From CAKSQF01 sp964568425 (GTDB taxonomy: Bacteria; Bacillota; Clostridia; Oscillospirales; CAG-272), in the NCBI GenBank assembly GCA_964568425.1, contig CAZMPO010000008.1, positions 4,566-68,565 on the forward strand: DNA of 64,000 bases, read 5' to 3'. The notes under the pieces are model-generated. The model ran no database searches. It was not told the DNA's origin and saw nothing but the letters and a program-made list of their open reading frames with translations. The position numbers and the translations under genes are program-made. The number at the start of each line of letters is the position of its first letter. Positions within the stretch are counted from its first letter, which is position 1. This document shows positions 7,984-16,678 of the stretch, one piece after another.

Positions 7984-10815
7984 ATGAACAAATCAATAAT
8001 TATAAAGGGCGCAAGAGTCAATAATCTTAAAAACATATCTCTTGAGATCCCACGCGATAAGCTTGTTGTATTTACCGGACTTTCGGGCTCGGGCAAGTCA
8101 TCGCTTGCGTTTGATACAATATATGCAGAAGGACATCGCAGATTCGTTGAATCGCTGTCGTCATATGCACGCATGTTTATAGGACAAATGGACAAGCCGG
8201 ATGTAGATTTTATCGAGGGTCTGTCGCCGTGTATTTCCATCGATCAGAAGACAACATCAAAAAATCCTCGCTCAACTGTCGGCACGGTAACCGAAATATA
8301 TGATTATCTCCGACTGCTCTATGCGCGTGTCGGCATTCCCCATTGTCCGGTTTGCGGAAAAGAAATTCGCAAAACAACGGTCGATCAGGTAATAGACAAG
8401 ATTCTCTCACTGCCCGAGGGAACTCGCTTCATGATCCTCTCGCCCGTCGTTCGCGATAAAAAGGGTATGCATCAAAAGGTTTTCGATGACGCCAAAAGAT
8501 CGGGATTTGTTCGCGTTCGTGTCGACGGTTCGCTTTATGATCTTTCAGAAAACATTGTTCTCGATAAGAATTTGAAGCATTCGATCGATATCGTTGTTGA
8601 CCGCTTGATAATCCGCGATGGTGTTCGCTCGCGTCTTGCCGATTCGGTCGAGTCGGCATTCCGCCAAAGCGACGGACTAATGACCGTTGCCGTGCTCGGC
8701 GACGAGGAAAAAGAGCTTAAGTTTTCGCTCAACTACGCTTGCGACGAGCATAAGATCGCTTTTGCGGAAATGGAACCGCGAATGTTTTCGTTCAACAATC
8801 CGCTCGGTGCTTGTCCCGAGTGTGCGGGACTCGGCGAAAAACCGAGACTTTCGCCCGATAAGATGATTCCAAACAAAAATCTGTCACTGAGGCAGGGAGC
8901 GGTTCAGGTAAACGGTTTCAAATCGCTTGACGACGGAACATGGAACGGTCCGCTTTTTGAAGCTGTAGGAAAGAATCACGGTTTTACGCTCGACACTCCG
9001 ATATATAAGTACTCGCCCGAGGCTTATCACGTCCTTCTTTACGGCGATACAGTGAACACATACACCGTCAACCGCTATTTTGACAATCGAGTTTCAAATC
9101 AGACCGTCACGTTTGACGGTATAATCGGCATGATTCAATCCCGAATGAAGCAGTGGGGTGGTGACTATTACGAGGAATTTGTCGAAGATATCGTTTGCCC
9201 TAAATGTCACGGGGCAAGGTTGAACCCCGAGATGCTCTCTGTCACGGTCGGTGGGAAAAATATACACGAATTTTGTTCGATGCCGATCGCGACCGAGCTT
9301 GCTTTCGTAAATTCTCTTTCATTTTCGGAAAGCGAGGCGGTGATCGCATCCGAAATATTAAAAGAGATAAGATCAAGACTCGGATTTCTTTGCTCAGTCG
9401 GACTCGAGTATCTGACGCTTTCGAGAAAGACCGGAAGTCTCTCGGGCGGCGAGGCACAGCGTATCAGGCTCGCGACACAGATCGGCTCTTCTCTTATGGG
9501 AGTTGTTTATATACTTGACGAGCCCTCGATCGGACTGCATCAGCGCGACAACTCAAAGCTTATAGCGACACTTAAAAATTTGCGCGATGTCGGAAACACG
9601 GTGATCGTTGTGGAACACGATGAGGAGACGATGGAGGAGTCCGATTATATCGTTGATATCGGACCGGGTGCAGGCATACACGGCGGCGAGGTCGTCGCTT
9701 GCGGCACACCCGCGCAGATCAAGAAAAATGAAAATTCGCTCACGGGCGATTATCTGTCGGGAAGACGGCGCATAGCGGTTCCCAAAACTCGCAGAGCAGG
9801 GAACGGACTTTGGCTAAAGATCGTCGGTGCACGCGAGCATAATTTAAAAAACATAAATGTCGATATTCCGCTCGGCAAAATTGTCTGTGTTACGGGAGTT
9901 TCGGGAAGCGGCAAGTCGTCGCTTGTAAACGGAATACTGCTTAATACGCTCGCAAGAGAGCTTAACGGTGCGTACACGACATCGGGTGATCACGACAGAG
10001 TCGAGGGTGTCAGAAATCTTGACAAGGTTATCTCGATTGACCAGTCTCCGATAGGCAGAACTCCGCGCTCAAACCCCGCGACATACACCGGACTGTTCAA
10101 TGATATACGCGAGTTGTTTGCTCAAACACCCGACGCAAAATCGCGCGGATATTCGAGCGGCAGATTTTCGTTCAATGTCAAGGGCGGAAGATGTGAGGCA
10201 TGTCAGGGTGACGGCGTCAAATGCATAGAAATGAATTTTCTTCCCGATGTTTACGTGTCATGCGATGTTTGCAAAGGCAAGCGATACAATCACGATACAC
10301 TCGAAGTAAAGTACAAAGGTAAGTCAATATTTGACGTTCTTGATATGACGGTCGAAGAAGGAATGAATTTCTTTGAATCGCTCCCGAAGCTTTATCGAAA
10401 GCTGAAAACACTGTATGACGTCGGACTCGGATATATAAAGATCGGTCAATCATCGACCACGCTCTCGGGCGGCGAGGCACAAAGAGTCAAGCTTGCGACC
10501 GAGCTTGCCAAAAAAAGCACAGGCAAGACGATGTATATCCTTGACGAGCCGACGACCGGTTTGCATACCGCCGATGTTAATAATCTTATCGGCGTTCTCG
10601 AAAGACTTGCCGATGCCGGAAACAGCATCGTTGTTATCGAGCATAATCTCGACATGATCAAGATAGCCGACTATATAATCGATCTCGGACCCGAGGGAGG
10701 AGACGGCGGCGGAACAGTCGTTGCTGTCGGAACGCCCGAGGAGGTTGCGAGATGCGAGAGATCTTATACCGGACGCTACCTTAAGAAAATCCTCGAACGG
10801 GATACAAGGTCATGA
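7984..10815 (+). CDS. uvrA: Excinuclease ABC subunit A
   Basis: UvrA is the DNA-damage-sensing ABC ATPase of nucleotide excision repair. It works as a dimer and loads UvrB. The 943 residues show two ABC modules: GLSGSGKSS near residue 32 and GVSGSGKSS near residue 640, each with a signature (LSGGEAQRIRLA and LSGGEAQRVKLA) and a Walker B aspartate. Zinc-type cysteine pairs are visible at CPVCGKE, CPECAGLG, CPKCHG and CEACQGDG...CDVCKGKRY. Length and domain order are normal. No terminator is obvious between it and the sortase promoter at 10880. Confidence 0.98.
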   Translation: MNKSIIIKGARVNNLKNISLEIPRDKLVVFTGLSGSGKSSLAFDTIYAEGHRRFVESLSSYARMFIGQMDKPDVDFIEGLSPCISIDQKTTSKNPRSTVGTVTEIYDYLRLLYARVGIPHCPVCGKEIRKTTVDQVIDKILSLPEGTRFMILSPVVRDKKGMHQKVFDDAKRSGFVRVRVDGSLYDLSENIVLDKNLKHSIDIVVDRLIIRDGVRSRLADSVESAFRQSDGLMTVAVLGDEEKELKFSLNYACDEHKIAFAEMEPRMFSFNNPLGACPECAGLGEKPRLSPDKMIPNKNLSLRQGAVQVNGFKSLDDGTWNGPLFEAVGKNHGFTLDTPIYKYSPEAYHVLLYGDTVNTYTVNRYFDNRVSNQTVTFDGIIGMIQSRMKQWGGDYYEEFVEDIVCPKCHGARLNPEMLSVTVGGKNIHEFCSMPIATELAFVNSLSFSESEAVIASEILKEIRSRLGFLCSVGLEYLTLSRKTGSLSGGEAQRIRLATQIGSSLMGVVYILDEPSIGLHQRDNSKLIATLKNLRDVGNTVIVVEHDEETMEESDYIVDIGPGAGIHGGEVVACGTPAQIKKNENSLTGDYLSGRRRIAVPKTRRAGNGLWLKIVGAREHNLKNINVDIPLGKIVCVTGVSGSGKSSLVNGILLNTLARELNGAYTTSGDHDRVEGVRNLDKVISIDQSPIGRTPRSNPATYTGLFNDIRELFAQTPDAKSRGYSSGRFSFNVKGGRCEACQGDGVKCIEMNFLPDVYVSCDVCKGKRYNHDTLEVKYKGKSIFDVLDMTVEEGMNFFESLPKLYRKLKTLYDVGLGYIKIGQSSTTLSGGEAQRVKLATELAKKSTGKTMYILDEPTTGLHTADVNNLIGVLERLADAGNSIVVIEHNLDMIKIADYIIDLGPEGGDGGGTVVAVGTPEEVARCERSYTGRYLKKILERDTRS

Positions 10816-10879
10816 CGGGAATGATGTCGGTAAATAATTAAAATCCTGTGACTTTTTTGAAACATATTGCCGAAAGCAC

Positions 10880-10908
10880 TTGATTTGAGCCTGTTTTTTG
10901 TGTATAAT
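10880..10908 (+). promoter_or_regulatory. Sigma-A promoter for the sortase gene
   Basis: TTGATT at 10880-10885, a 17-base spacer, and TATAAT at 10903-10908. Transcription would start near 10915, which excludes the in-frame ATG at 10914 as the translation start. Confidence 0.7.
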
Positions 10909-10946
10909 GTCTCATGATAAAAGAAAAATGCCGAGGAGAAATGCTT

Positions 10947-11966
10947 ATGATCGATGATCTCGATAAAAATGCGAAAAACGCATCTGCGAAAAGCGGTGCC
11001 GATATCGATTTTGTTGACAGCCTCTCCAAGGTGACTCGCGGCAATATATCCTGCAGCCTGCCTCCTCCAAAGAAAAAGGGTAAGCAGATCGCGTCTGCTC
11101 TTTTCAGAGTTTTCATCATGCTCGTTTGCGCCGCCGTCTTTGTTTACTGCGTTTTCACGATCGCCGACAACCTTGTTGGTTATGCCGAGGCGCAGGATTA
11201 TTACCAAAAGCTTGCGGATCTCTGGGGACAAGAGGCTGATTATACGGCAAACCCGGGCGGTGTGCTCAGATACAGTCAAAAGGATTATTCGTCTGTTTCG
11301 AAAAATCAATCGTGCAGTTCGGAACTTGGCGGCGGTACTTCAACAGTCATTCCGGCACTTCCTGCCGATTCGGACGAAATGATGCGCATCAGAGCAAAGC
11401 TCGGCGCACTCTATCGTCAAAACAGTGACCTTATGGCGTGGATATCGATACCGGGTACTGTCATCGACTATCCTGTTGTTAAGACCGATAATAACGATTA
11501 TTATCTTAATCACAGCTTTAACGGAGATTATCTTCTTGCCGGAACGCTTTTTGCCGATTACCGCAATGATCTTGATCCCGGGAAGAATTATAATACCATT
11601 ATCTACGGTCACAACCTCAATCTGAGCTCGGGAACGATGTTTTCGATACTCAGCAACTATTTTGTCAAGTCATATCTTGACGAGCACCCCGATGTTTATA
11701 TCTACACCAACGACGGAATATATATCTATCGTATATTCAATGTCGCTAAGGTCAAGGCAAACAGCGGCTTTATCCGTACGTTTTTCAGCAGTGAGTCCGA
11801 TTTCATTTCTTTTGCCGAGCAGATGGCATCGAAGTCGGTTCATAAGGATGACAGCTTGACATTTACGGGCAGTGACAGGATATTGACACTGTCAACGTGT
11901 ACGAATCAGCACTTCGCATCCGAGAGATACTGCATACAGGCAAAACTCGTCGAGATAAGACGGTAA
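10947..11966 (+). CDS. Class B sortase
   Basis: A membrane-anchored cysteine transpeptidase that would attach a sorted protein to the cell wall. It has a cytoplasmic N-terminus, one membrane helix (about 50-72) and an extracellular domain from about residue 140. Sortase signatures are WISIPGTVIDYPVV, the catalytic His in YGHN (H222), the catalytic Cys in TLSTC (C318) and the Arg in SERYC (R327). The segment from about 165 to 235 fits class B (SrtB). ATG 10947 has GAGGAG eight bases upstream; ATG 10941 is too close to it. No protein with a sorting signal is encoded in the window, so the substrate lies elsewhere. A glycosyltransferase follows directly. Confidence 0.92.
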   Translation: MIDDLDKNAKNASAKSGADIDFVDSLSKVTRGNISCSLPPPKKKGKQIASALFRVFIMLVCAAVFVYCVFTIADNLVGYAEAQDYYQKLADLWGQEADYTANPGGVLRYSQKDYSSVSKNQSCSSELGGGTSTVIPALPADSDEMMRIRAKLGALYRQNSDLMAWISIPGTVIDYPVVKTDNNDYYLNHSFNGDYLLAGTLFADYRNDLDPGKNYNTIIYGHNLNLSSGTMFSILSNYFVKSYLDEHPDVYIYTNDGIYIYRIFNVAKVKANSGFIRTFFSSESDFISFAEQMASKSVHKDDSLTFTGSDRILTLSTCTNQHFASERYCIQAKLVEIRR

Positions 11967-11967
11967 A

Positions 11968-12729
11968 ATGCCGAGATTTAAGAAAGGGCTTTCTGATAAA
12001 ATGAAACTGTCGGTCGTTATTCCGATGTACAATGAAGAAAAGGTTATAAAAAGCACGCTCGAAACTCTCTATACGACACTTGAAAGAGATTTCGGAGATG
12101 GCGAGTATGAGGTGATCGTCGTATCTGACGGTTCGTCCGATTCATCGCCCGCGATCGCAAAAGCATTCGCCGAGGAACACAACAGTGTCAAGGCGATCGG
12201 TTATGAAAAAAATCGCGGCAAGGGCTGTGCGGTGCGTACCGGTATGCTTGCCGCAAAAGGGGATTTCGTCCTCTTTACCGACAGTGATCTTGCCTATGGT
12301 GCCGATATACTCGCCAAAGTGTACGATCTTCACAAAAAGAGTGGCGCGGATGTCGTAATTGGTTCGCGTGCGGCAAAGGGCGGCGGATATGACGGATACA
12401 CATTCCTCCGCAAGCTGATGTCCAAGACCTATCTAAAAGTCGTCTCGATCGCCGCGGGATTTTCTCACAGCGATTCGCAAGCGGGTCTCAAGGGCTTTAC
12501 AAACGAGGCTGTTCATAAGATATTTCCACATTGCGAGGTCGATCGTTTCGCCTTTGACCTTGAGGCACTTATGATCGCCGACCGTCTGAAACTTAAATAT
12601 GCCGAAATGCCGATAAAGGTTATAAATCACGGCGAATCCAAGGTAAATCCTATAAAGGATGCGCTTAACATGCTCGGCGAGGTCAGAAAAATGAAAAAGC
12701 GAATAAAAAAGCTTGACCTCTCAAAATAA
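11968..12729 (+). CDS. Family 2 glycosyltransferase, dolichol-phosphate glucosyltransferase-like
   Basis: A 253-residue GT-A fold enzyme. The N-terminus LSVVIPMYNEEKVI, the acidic DGSSDSSP loop, the metal-binding FTDSDLAYG and a GSRA...R segment match polyprenyl-phosphate sugar transferases (DPM1/ALG5-like). These move a sugar from a nucleotide donor to a lipid phosphate at the inner membrane face. No membrane helices are present. The sortase stop is one base upstream of ATG 11968, suggesting coupling. ATG 12001 (MKLSVVIP), preceded by AGAAAGGG, is an alternative and perhaps better start. It may feed envelope glycan synthesis with the sortase product, which is an inference from position. Confidence 0.88.
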   Translation: MPRFKKGLSDKMKLSVVIPMYNEEKVIKSTLETLYTTLERDFGDGEYEVIVVSDGSSDSSPAIAKAFAEEHNSVKAIGYEKNRGKGCAVRTGMLAAKGDFVLFTDSDLAYGADILAKVYDLHKKSGADVVIGSRAAKGGGYDGYTFLRKLMSKTYLKVVSIAAGFSHSDSQAGLKGFTNEAVHKIFPHCEVDRFAFDLEALMIADRLKLKYAEMPIKVINHGESKVNPIKDALNMLGEVRKMKKRIKKLDLSK

Positions 12730-12743
12730 GTTATCACAATATT

Positions 12744-12783
12744 CGTCCGACTGCTAAATTCGAGCGGTCGGACGTTTGTTTTG
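12744..12783 (+). terminator. Rho-independent terminator after the glycosyltransferase
   Basis: A 12-base stem (CGTCCGACTGCT at 12744-12755 against 12763-12774, one G-T pair), a 7-base loop, and a T-rich tail at 12775-12783. Confidence 0.85.
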
Positions 12784-12835
12784 CTAATCAGAAATCGGAT
12801 TTACAAAATGTTAATAAAAAATCTACATAAAAAGG

Positions 12836-12841
12836 TATAAT
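12836..12841 (+). promoter_or_regulatory. Probable -10 box of the hrcA operon
   Basis: TATAAT at 12836-12841 lies 35 bases before the CIRCE element. A matching -35 is weak (TTAATA at 12811-12816, 19-base spacer). A second candidate -10, TATAGT at 12864-12869, abuts CIRCE, so the true start site is uncertain. Confidence 0.45.
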
Positions 12842-12875
12842 GTCAAACGAATTTGTGGTAAATTATAGTCAAGGT

Positions 12876-12902
12876 TTAGCACTTGAAGTCAAAGAGTGCT
12901 AA
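12876..12902 (+). promoter_or_regulatory. CIRCE operator (HrcA binding site) for hrcA-grpE-dnaK-dnaJ
   Basis: TTAGCACTT (12876-12884), a 9-base spacer, then GAGTGCTAA (12894-12902). This matches the CIRCE consensus TTAGCACTC-N9-GAGTGCTAA with a single mismatch. It sits just upstream of hrcA, so HrcA should repress its own operon and release it on heat shock when GroEL is titrated. Confidence 0.97.
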
Positions 12903-12936
12903 ATCAAGGATGCACAAAGGAAAGGAGCGATCAAAG

Positions 12937-14031
12937 ATGGATCAGTCGGGTTCACTCAGTGAGCGAAAGAAGCAAATACTGAAGGCGATAATTGATGCGC
13001 ACATCTCGTGCGGCGAGCCCGTCGGTTCAAAATCGCTTTCGCAAAACAAGCAGATCGCGCTTTCATCCGCTACTATAAGAAACGAGCTTGCAGAGCTTAC
13101 CGAGATGGGATATCTTGCACAGCCGCATACGTCCGCCGGCAGAGTTCCGACCGAGCAGGGCTATCGATTCTATGTTGACAGTCTCATGCAGGCATACGAC
13201 ATGACTGCAAGCGAGATACGCGGTCTGAACGAGATGCTTCGCGAGCGCACGGCGAGGCTTGATAAGATCATCGACAGTGCAGGACGGCTTGTTTCGTCAC
13301 TGACGCATTATCCTTCGATCGCATTTCGCAGTTTTCCGAAAAAGATGACGGCAAAACGGATCAATTTGATGCTTCTTGCCGAAAATGAATTTTTGGTGAT
13401 CGTTATGATCTCCGAAAGCAACATCAAGACTAAGCACCTTCACAGTGATCTTCCGCTGACAGACGATATTCTTCGCAAGATACAGATTGCCCTCAACGAC
13501 GCCGTTGTCGGCAAACAAGCCGAGGAAATATCGCTCGCTCAGATGCTTGATCTTGAGAACAAGCTCGGCGTGTACAGCTCGCTTGCCTCTCCGATGATCA
13601 AATGCATATTCGAGGCACTCGGCGAGGAAAGGTCGGATGAGTTGTCGGTAAGCGGAGTTGATCGTTTTCTTGAATATCCCGAATTTACCGAGGTTGACAA
13701 ACTAAAGGATATGCTCGGTATGCTTTCGGACAAACAAGATCTGCTCACGCTCGTACGACAGTCGGAACAAGACGATGTCAATATCTATATCGGAAGCGAA
13801 AACATTGCCGACAAGAGCGGCGAGTCAACGCTTGTCGTTAAGACAATAAGAGTTGACGGAAAGCCTGTCGGAGCGATAGGCGTTATCGGGCCCTGCAGAA
13901 TGGATTATTCGAAGGTCGTGACCACAATGGAAACGCTGTCCAAGACGATATCCGAGATGATGCAAGGTACACAACGAGCACTTCCAACCGGTGGAGGTAA
14001 TGATGAAAATAACAACAGAGAGGACGGATAG
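12937..14031 (+). CDS. hrcA: Heat-inducible transcription repressor HrcA
   Basis: HrcA binds CIRCE and represses the dnaK and groE operons. The 364-residue protein has the N-terminal winged helix (LSERKKQILKAIIDAHIS, then GSKSLS and SSATIRNELAELTEMGYL), the conserved HTSAGRVPTEQGYRFYVD segment, and a C-terminal GAF-like dimerisation region ending in GAIGVIGPCRMDYSKV. ATG 12937 has GGAAAGGAG nine bases upstream. A longer reading from 12883 would start inside the CIRCE operator and is rejected. It heads the chaperone operon, with grpE 5 bases downstream. The C-terminal tail is slightly extended (GGGNDENNNREDG). Confidence 0.97.
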   Translation: MDQSGSLSERKKQILKAIIDAHISCGEPVGSKSLSQNKQIALSSATIRNELAELTEMGYLAQPHTSAGRVPTEQGYRFYVDSLMQAYDMTASEIRGLNEMLRERTARLDKIIDSAGRLVSSLTHYPSIAFRSFPKKMTAKRINLMLLAENEFLVIVMISESNIKTKHLHSDLPLTDDILRKIQIALNDAVVGKQAEEISLAQMLDLENKLGVYSSLASPMIKCIFEALGEERSDELSVSGVDRFLEYPEFTEVDKLKDMLGMLSDKQDLLTLVRQSEQDDVNIYIGSENIADKSGESTLVVKTIRVDGKPVGAIGVIGPCRMDYSKVVTTMETLSKTISEMMQGTQRALPTGGGNDENNNREDG

Positions 14032-14036
14032 GCTGC

Positions 14037-14609
14037 ATGAATGATGAGATCAAAGAAGAAGTAACTGCCGAGGAACAGTCGGAAGAAAAACCGCACTGCG
14101 AGGAGCACATCGACGGCAAAGGCGATAAAAAATGCAAAAAAGAGCTTGCAGAGCTGAAAAAAGAACTGTCAAGCCTAAAAGAAAAGAGCGAAAAGCTTGA
14201 AAAACAGCTTGCCGATCAAAATGACAAATACCTGCGAACAGTGGCGGAATACGATAATTTCCGCAAGCGTTCCGCAAAGGAAAAAGAAGGCATATATGCC
14301 GATGCATATTCGGACGTGATCGGTGCGATACTTCCGGTCATCGACAATCTCGAGAGGGCAGTCAGCTTCTCGGACGGAGGTCAAACGGCTGAGGGTGTCA
14401 AGATGACGCTTGCGCAGTTTGCACAGACACTCGAAAAACTTGGCGTCGAGGTAATACCGACCGAGAAATTCGATCCGAATCTCCACAACGCCGTCATGCA
14501 CATTGAGGATGATTCGTACGGCGAGGGAGAGATAGTCGAGATATTCCAAAAGGGATATCGTAAGGGCGACAAGATCATTCGTTACGCAATGGTCAAGGTT
14601 GCAAATTAA
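14037..14609 (+). CDS. grpE: Nucleotide exchange factor GrpE
   Basis: GrpE releases ADP from DnaK in the cytoplasm. The 190-residue protein has a charged N-terminus, a long heptad-rich helix (about 35-85, dimer coiled coil), the NFRKR motif in AEYDNFRKRSAKEKEG, and the C-terminal beta-domain with GVEVIPT...FDPNLHNAVMHIED and KGYRKGDKIIRYAMVKVAN. Length is typical. It starts 5 bases after the hrcA stop and lies 85 bases before dnaK, within the CIRCE-controlled operon. Confidence 0.97.
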   Translation: MNDEIKEEVTAEEQSEEKPHCEEHIDGKGDKKCKKELAELKKELSSLKEKSEKLEKQLADQNDKYLRTVAEYDNFRKRSAKEKEGIYADAYSDVIGAILPVIDNLERAVSFSDGGQTAEGVKMTLAQFAQTLEKLGVEVIPTEKFDPNLHNAVMHIEDDSYGEGEIVEIFQKGYRKGDKIIRYAMVKVAN

Positions 14610-14694
14610 AGGCCAAAAGCAGTGGTAAAATCTACTGAAACAAAATAAAATAAACAAAGAGAAAGTTAAGTTATATTTCGGAGGAAATAATATT

Positions 14695-16536
14695 ATGGCA
14701 AAGATTATAGGTATTGACCTTGGTACAACAAACAGCTGTGTCGCTGTATTTGAGGGCGGCGAGCCCGTAGTAATTCCGAACCCCGAAGGATCGAGAACGA
14801 CCCCCTCGGTAGTCGGTTTTTCAAAGAGCGGCGAGAGAATGGTCGGTCAGGTAGCAAAGCGTCAGGCGATCACCAACCCCGAGCGGACCGTTTCTTCCAT
14901 CAAGAGAGAGATGGGCAGAAACTACAAAGTAAGCATTGATGATAAAAACTACACGCCTCAGGAGATCTCGGCAATGATCCTTCAGAAATTGAAGGCAGAC
15001 GCAGAGGCATACCTTGGTGAGACCGTTTCAAAGGCAGTTATCACCGTGCCCGCATATTTCACCGATGCTCAGCGTCAGGCAACCAAAGACGCAGGCAAGA
15101 TCGCAGGTCTCGAGGTCATGCGTATCATCAACGAGCCCACCGCTGCCGCTCTTGCTTACGGTATGGATAAGGACGTTAACCAGAAGATCATGGTGTACGA
15201 CCTTGGCGGTGGTACATTCGATGTATCTCTTCTTGAAATTTCGGACGGCGTGTTCGAGGTTCTCGCAACCGCCGGCAACAACCGTCTCGGCGGCGATGAT
15301 TTCGACAATCGCGTAGTTGATTGGATCGCCGACGAATTTATGAAAGAAAATCCCGGCAACGATCTCAGAAACGACAAAATGGCTCACCAGAGACTTAAAG
15401 AGGCTGCCGAAAAGGCCAAGATCGAACTCTCGGGCATGAACTCGACCGAGATCAATCTCCCGTTCATCACAGCTGACGCAAGCGGTCCGAAGCATTTCAA
15501 TGCAACACTTACAAGAGCAAAGTTCGACGCACTTACAAAAGATCTTGTAGAGGCTACCATGGGTCCTGCAAAACAGGTCCTTCGCGACGCAGGTCTCTCT
15601 GTCGGTCAGATCGACAAGGTCCTTCTTGTCGGTGGCTCGACTCGTATTCCCGCCGTTCAGGATGCTGTTAAAGCATTCATCGGCAAGGACCCGTTCAAGG
15701 GCATCAACCCCGACGAGTGTGTTGCCATCGGCGCGGCTGTTCAGGCAGGCGTTCTCGGTGGCGATGTTAAGGATCTTCTCCTTCTCGACGTTACGCCTCT
15801 TTCACTCGGTATCGAGACACTCGGCGGCATTTCGACCAAGATCATCGATCGCAACACTACCATCCCGACCAAGAAGAGCCAGATATTCTCGACCGCCGCA
15901 AACGGTCAGACATCGGTCGAGATCCACGTTCTCCAGGGCGAGCGTGAGATGGCATCGGGCAACACAACTCTCGGCAGATTCGTCCTTGACGGCATCGCTC
16001 CCGCACCTCGCGGTGTTCCTCAGATCGAGGTTACCTTCGATATCGACGCAAACGGTATCGTAAATGTATCGGCAACCGATAAGGGTACCGGCAAGGAACA
16101 GCACATCACGATCACATCTTCCTCGAACATGAGCAAGGAAGACATCGACAAGGCAGTTCGCGACGCCGAGAAGTACGCAGATGAGGACAAGAAACTCAAA
16201 GAAACGGTCGAGATACGCAACCGTGCCGAGTCGCTTGCTTTCGAGGCTGATAAGACCCTCAACGATGTTGGCGATAAGGTCGGCGAGGAGGACAAAAAGC
16301 CTGTTCGTGATGCGATCGAAAAGGTCAACGAGGCACTTAAGGGCAACGACTCCGAGATCATCAAGGCGGCAACCGAGGAGCTTGAAAAGGCGGTCTACAA
16401 GATCTCCGAGAAGCTTTACAACGCTGCCGGCGGTGCACAGGGATTTGATCCAAATGCCGGTGCACAAGGAGAAGCCGATAACGGCGGAGCAGATCAAAAC
16501 GGATACTATAACGCCGATTTTGAAGATAAAACCTGA
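14695..16536 (+). CDS. dnaK: Chaperone protein DnaK (Hsp70)
   Basis: DnaK is the ATP-dependent Hsp70. The 613-residue protein begins with the phosphate-1 loop GIDLGTTNSCVAV and has VPAYFTDAQRQATKDAG, the phosphate-2 motif DLGGGTFDVSLLEI, the adenosine motif VLLVGGSTRIPAVQ and the linker LLLDVTPLSLGIET. A substrate-binding domain and lid follow, and the disordered C-tail is rich in Gly, Asn and Ala. The N-terminal domain lacks the 24-residue loop of Gram-negative DnaK, as in other Gram-positives. AGGAGG-like GGAGGAAA precedes ATG 14695. Codon choice is visibly more biased than in neighbours, consistent with high expression. Confidence 0.99.
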   Translation: MAKIIGIDLGTTNSCVAVFEGGEPVVIPNPEGSRTTPSVVGFSKSGERMVGQVAKRQAITNPERTVSSIKREMGRNYKVSIDDKNYTPQEISAMILQKLKADAEAYLGETVSKAVITVPAYFTDAQRQATKDAGKIAGLEVMRIINEPTAAALAYGMDKDVNQKIMVYDLGGGTFDVSLLEISDGVFEVLATAGNNRLGGDDFDNRVVDWIADEFMKENPGNDLRNDKMAHQRLKEAAEKAKIELSGMNSTEINLPFITADASGPKHFNATLTRAKFDALTKDLVEATMGPAKQVLRDAGLSVGQIDKVLLVGGSTRIPAVQDAVKAFIGKDPFKGINPDECVAIGAAVQAGVLGGDVKDLLLLDVTPLSLGIETLGGISTKIIDRNTTIPTKKSQIFSTAANGQTSVEIHVLQGEREMASGNTTLGRFVLDGIAPAPRGVPQIEVTFDIDANGIVNVSATDKGTGKEQHITITSSSNMSKEDIDKAVRDAEKYADEDKKLKETVEIRNRAESLAFEADKTLNDVGDKVGEEDKKPVRDAIEKVNEALKGNDSEIIKAATEELEKAVYKISEKLYNAAGGAQGFDPNAGAQGEADNGGADQNGYYNADFEDKT

Positions 16537-16566
16537 TCGGGATGCTTGCGCACTCCGTCACTTTCG

Positions 16567-16590
16567 GGAAGGGGCAAAAACGCCCCTTCC
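16567..16590 (+). other. GC-rich hairpin between dnaK and dnaJ, no U-tract
   Basis: A perfect 9-base stem (GGAAGGGGC at 16567-16575 and GCCCCTTCC at 16582-16590) with an AAAAAC loop. It is followed by TGCAGTGCG rather than a T-run, so it is not a classical terminator. It could stabilise the upstream dnaK message or cause partial attenuation before dnaJ. Confidence 0.7.
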
Positions 16591-16678
16591 TGCAGTGCGT
16601 TAATATGATTTGTTGATTGCAATCGAACAGATCATTTTTGAGACCGAGAAAGTATTCCAAAATTAAGGAGAAACAGCA

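Noticed and set aside
12883..12936. N-terminal extension of HrcA from a TTG at 12883
   Set aside because: It begins inside the CIRCE operator and lacks a ribosome binding site; ATG 12937 has GGAAAGGAG at good distance.
15028..15495. Long antisense open frame in dnaK
   Set aside because: Shadow of the strongly biased dnaK codons; no promoter, ribosome binding site or domain.
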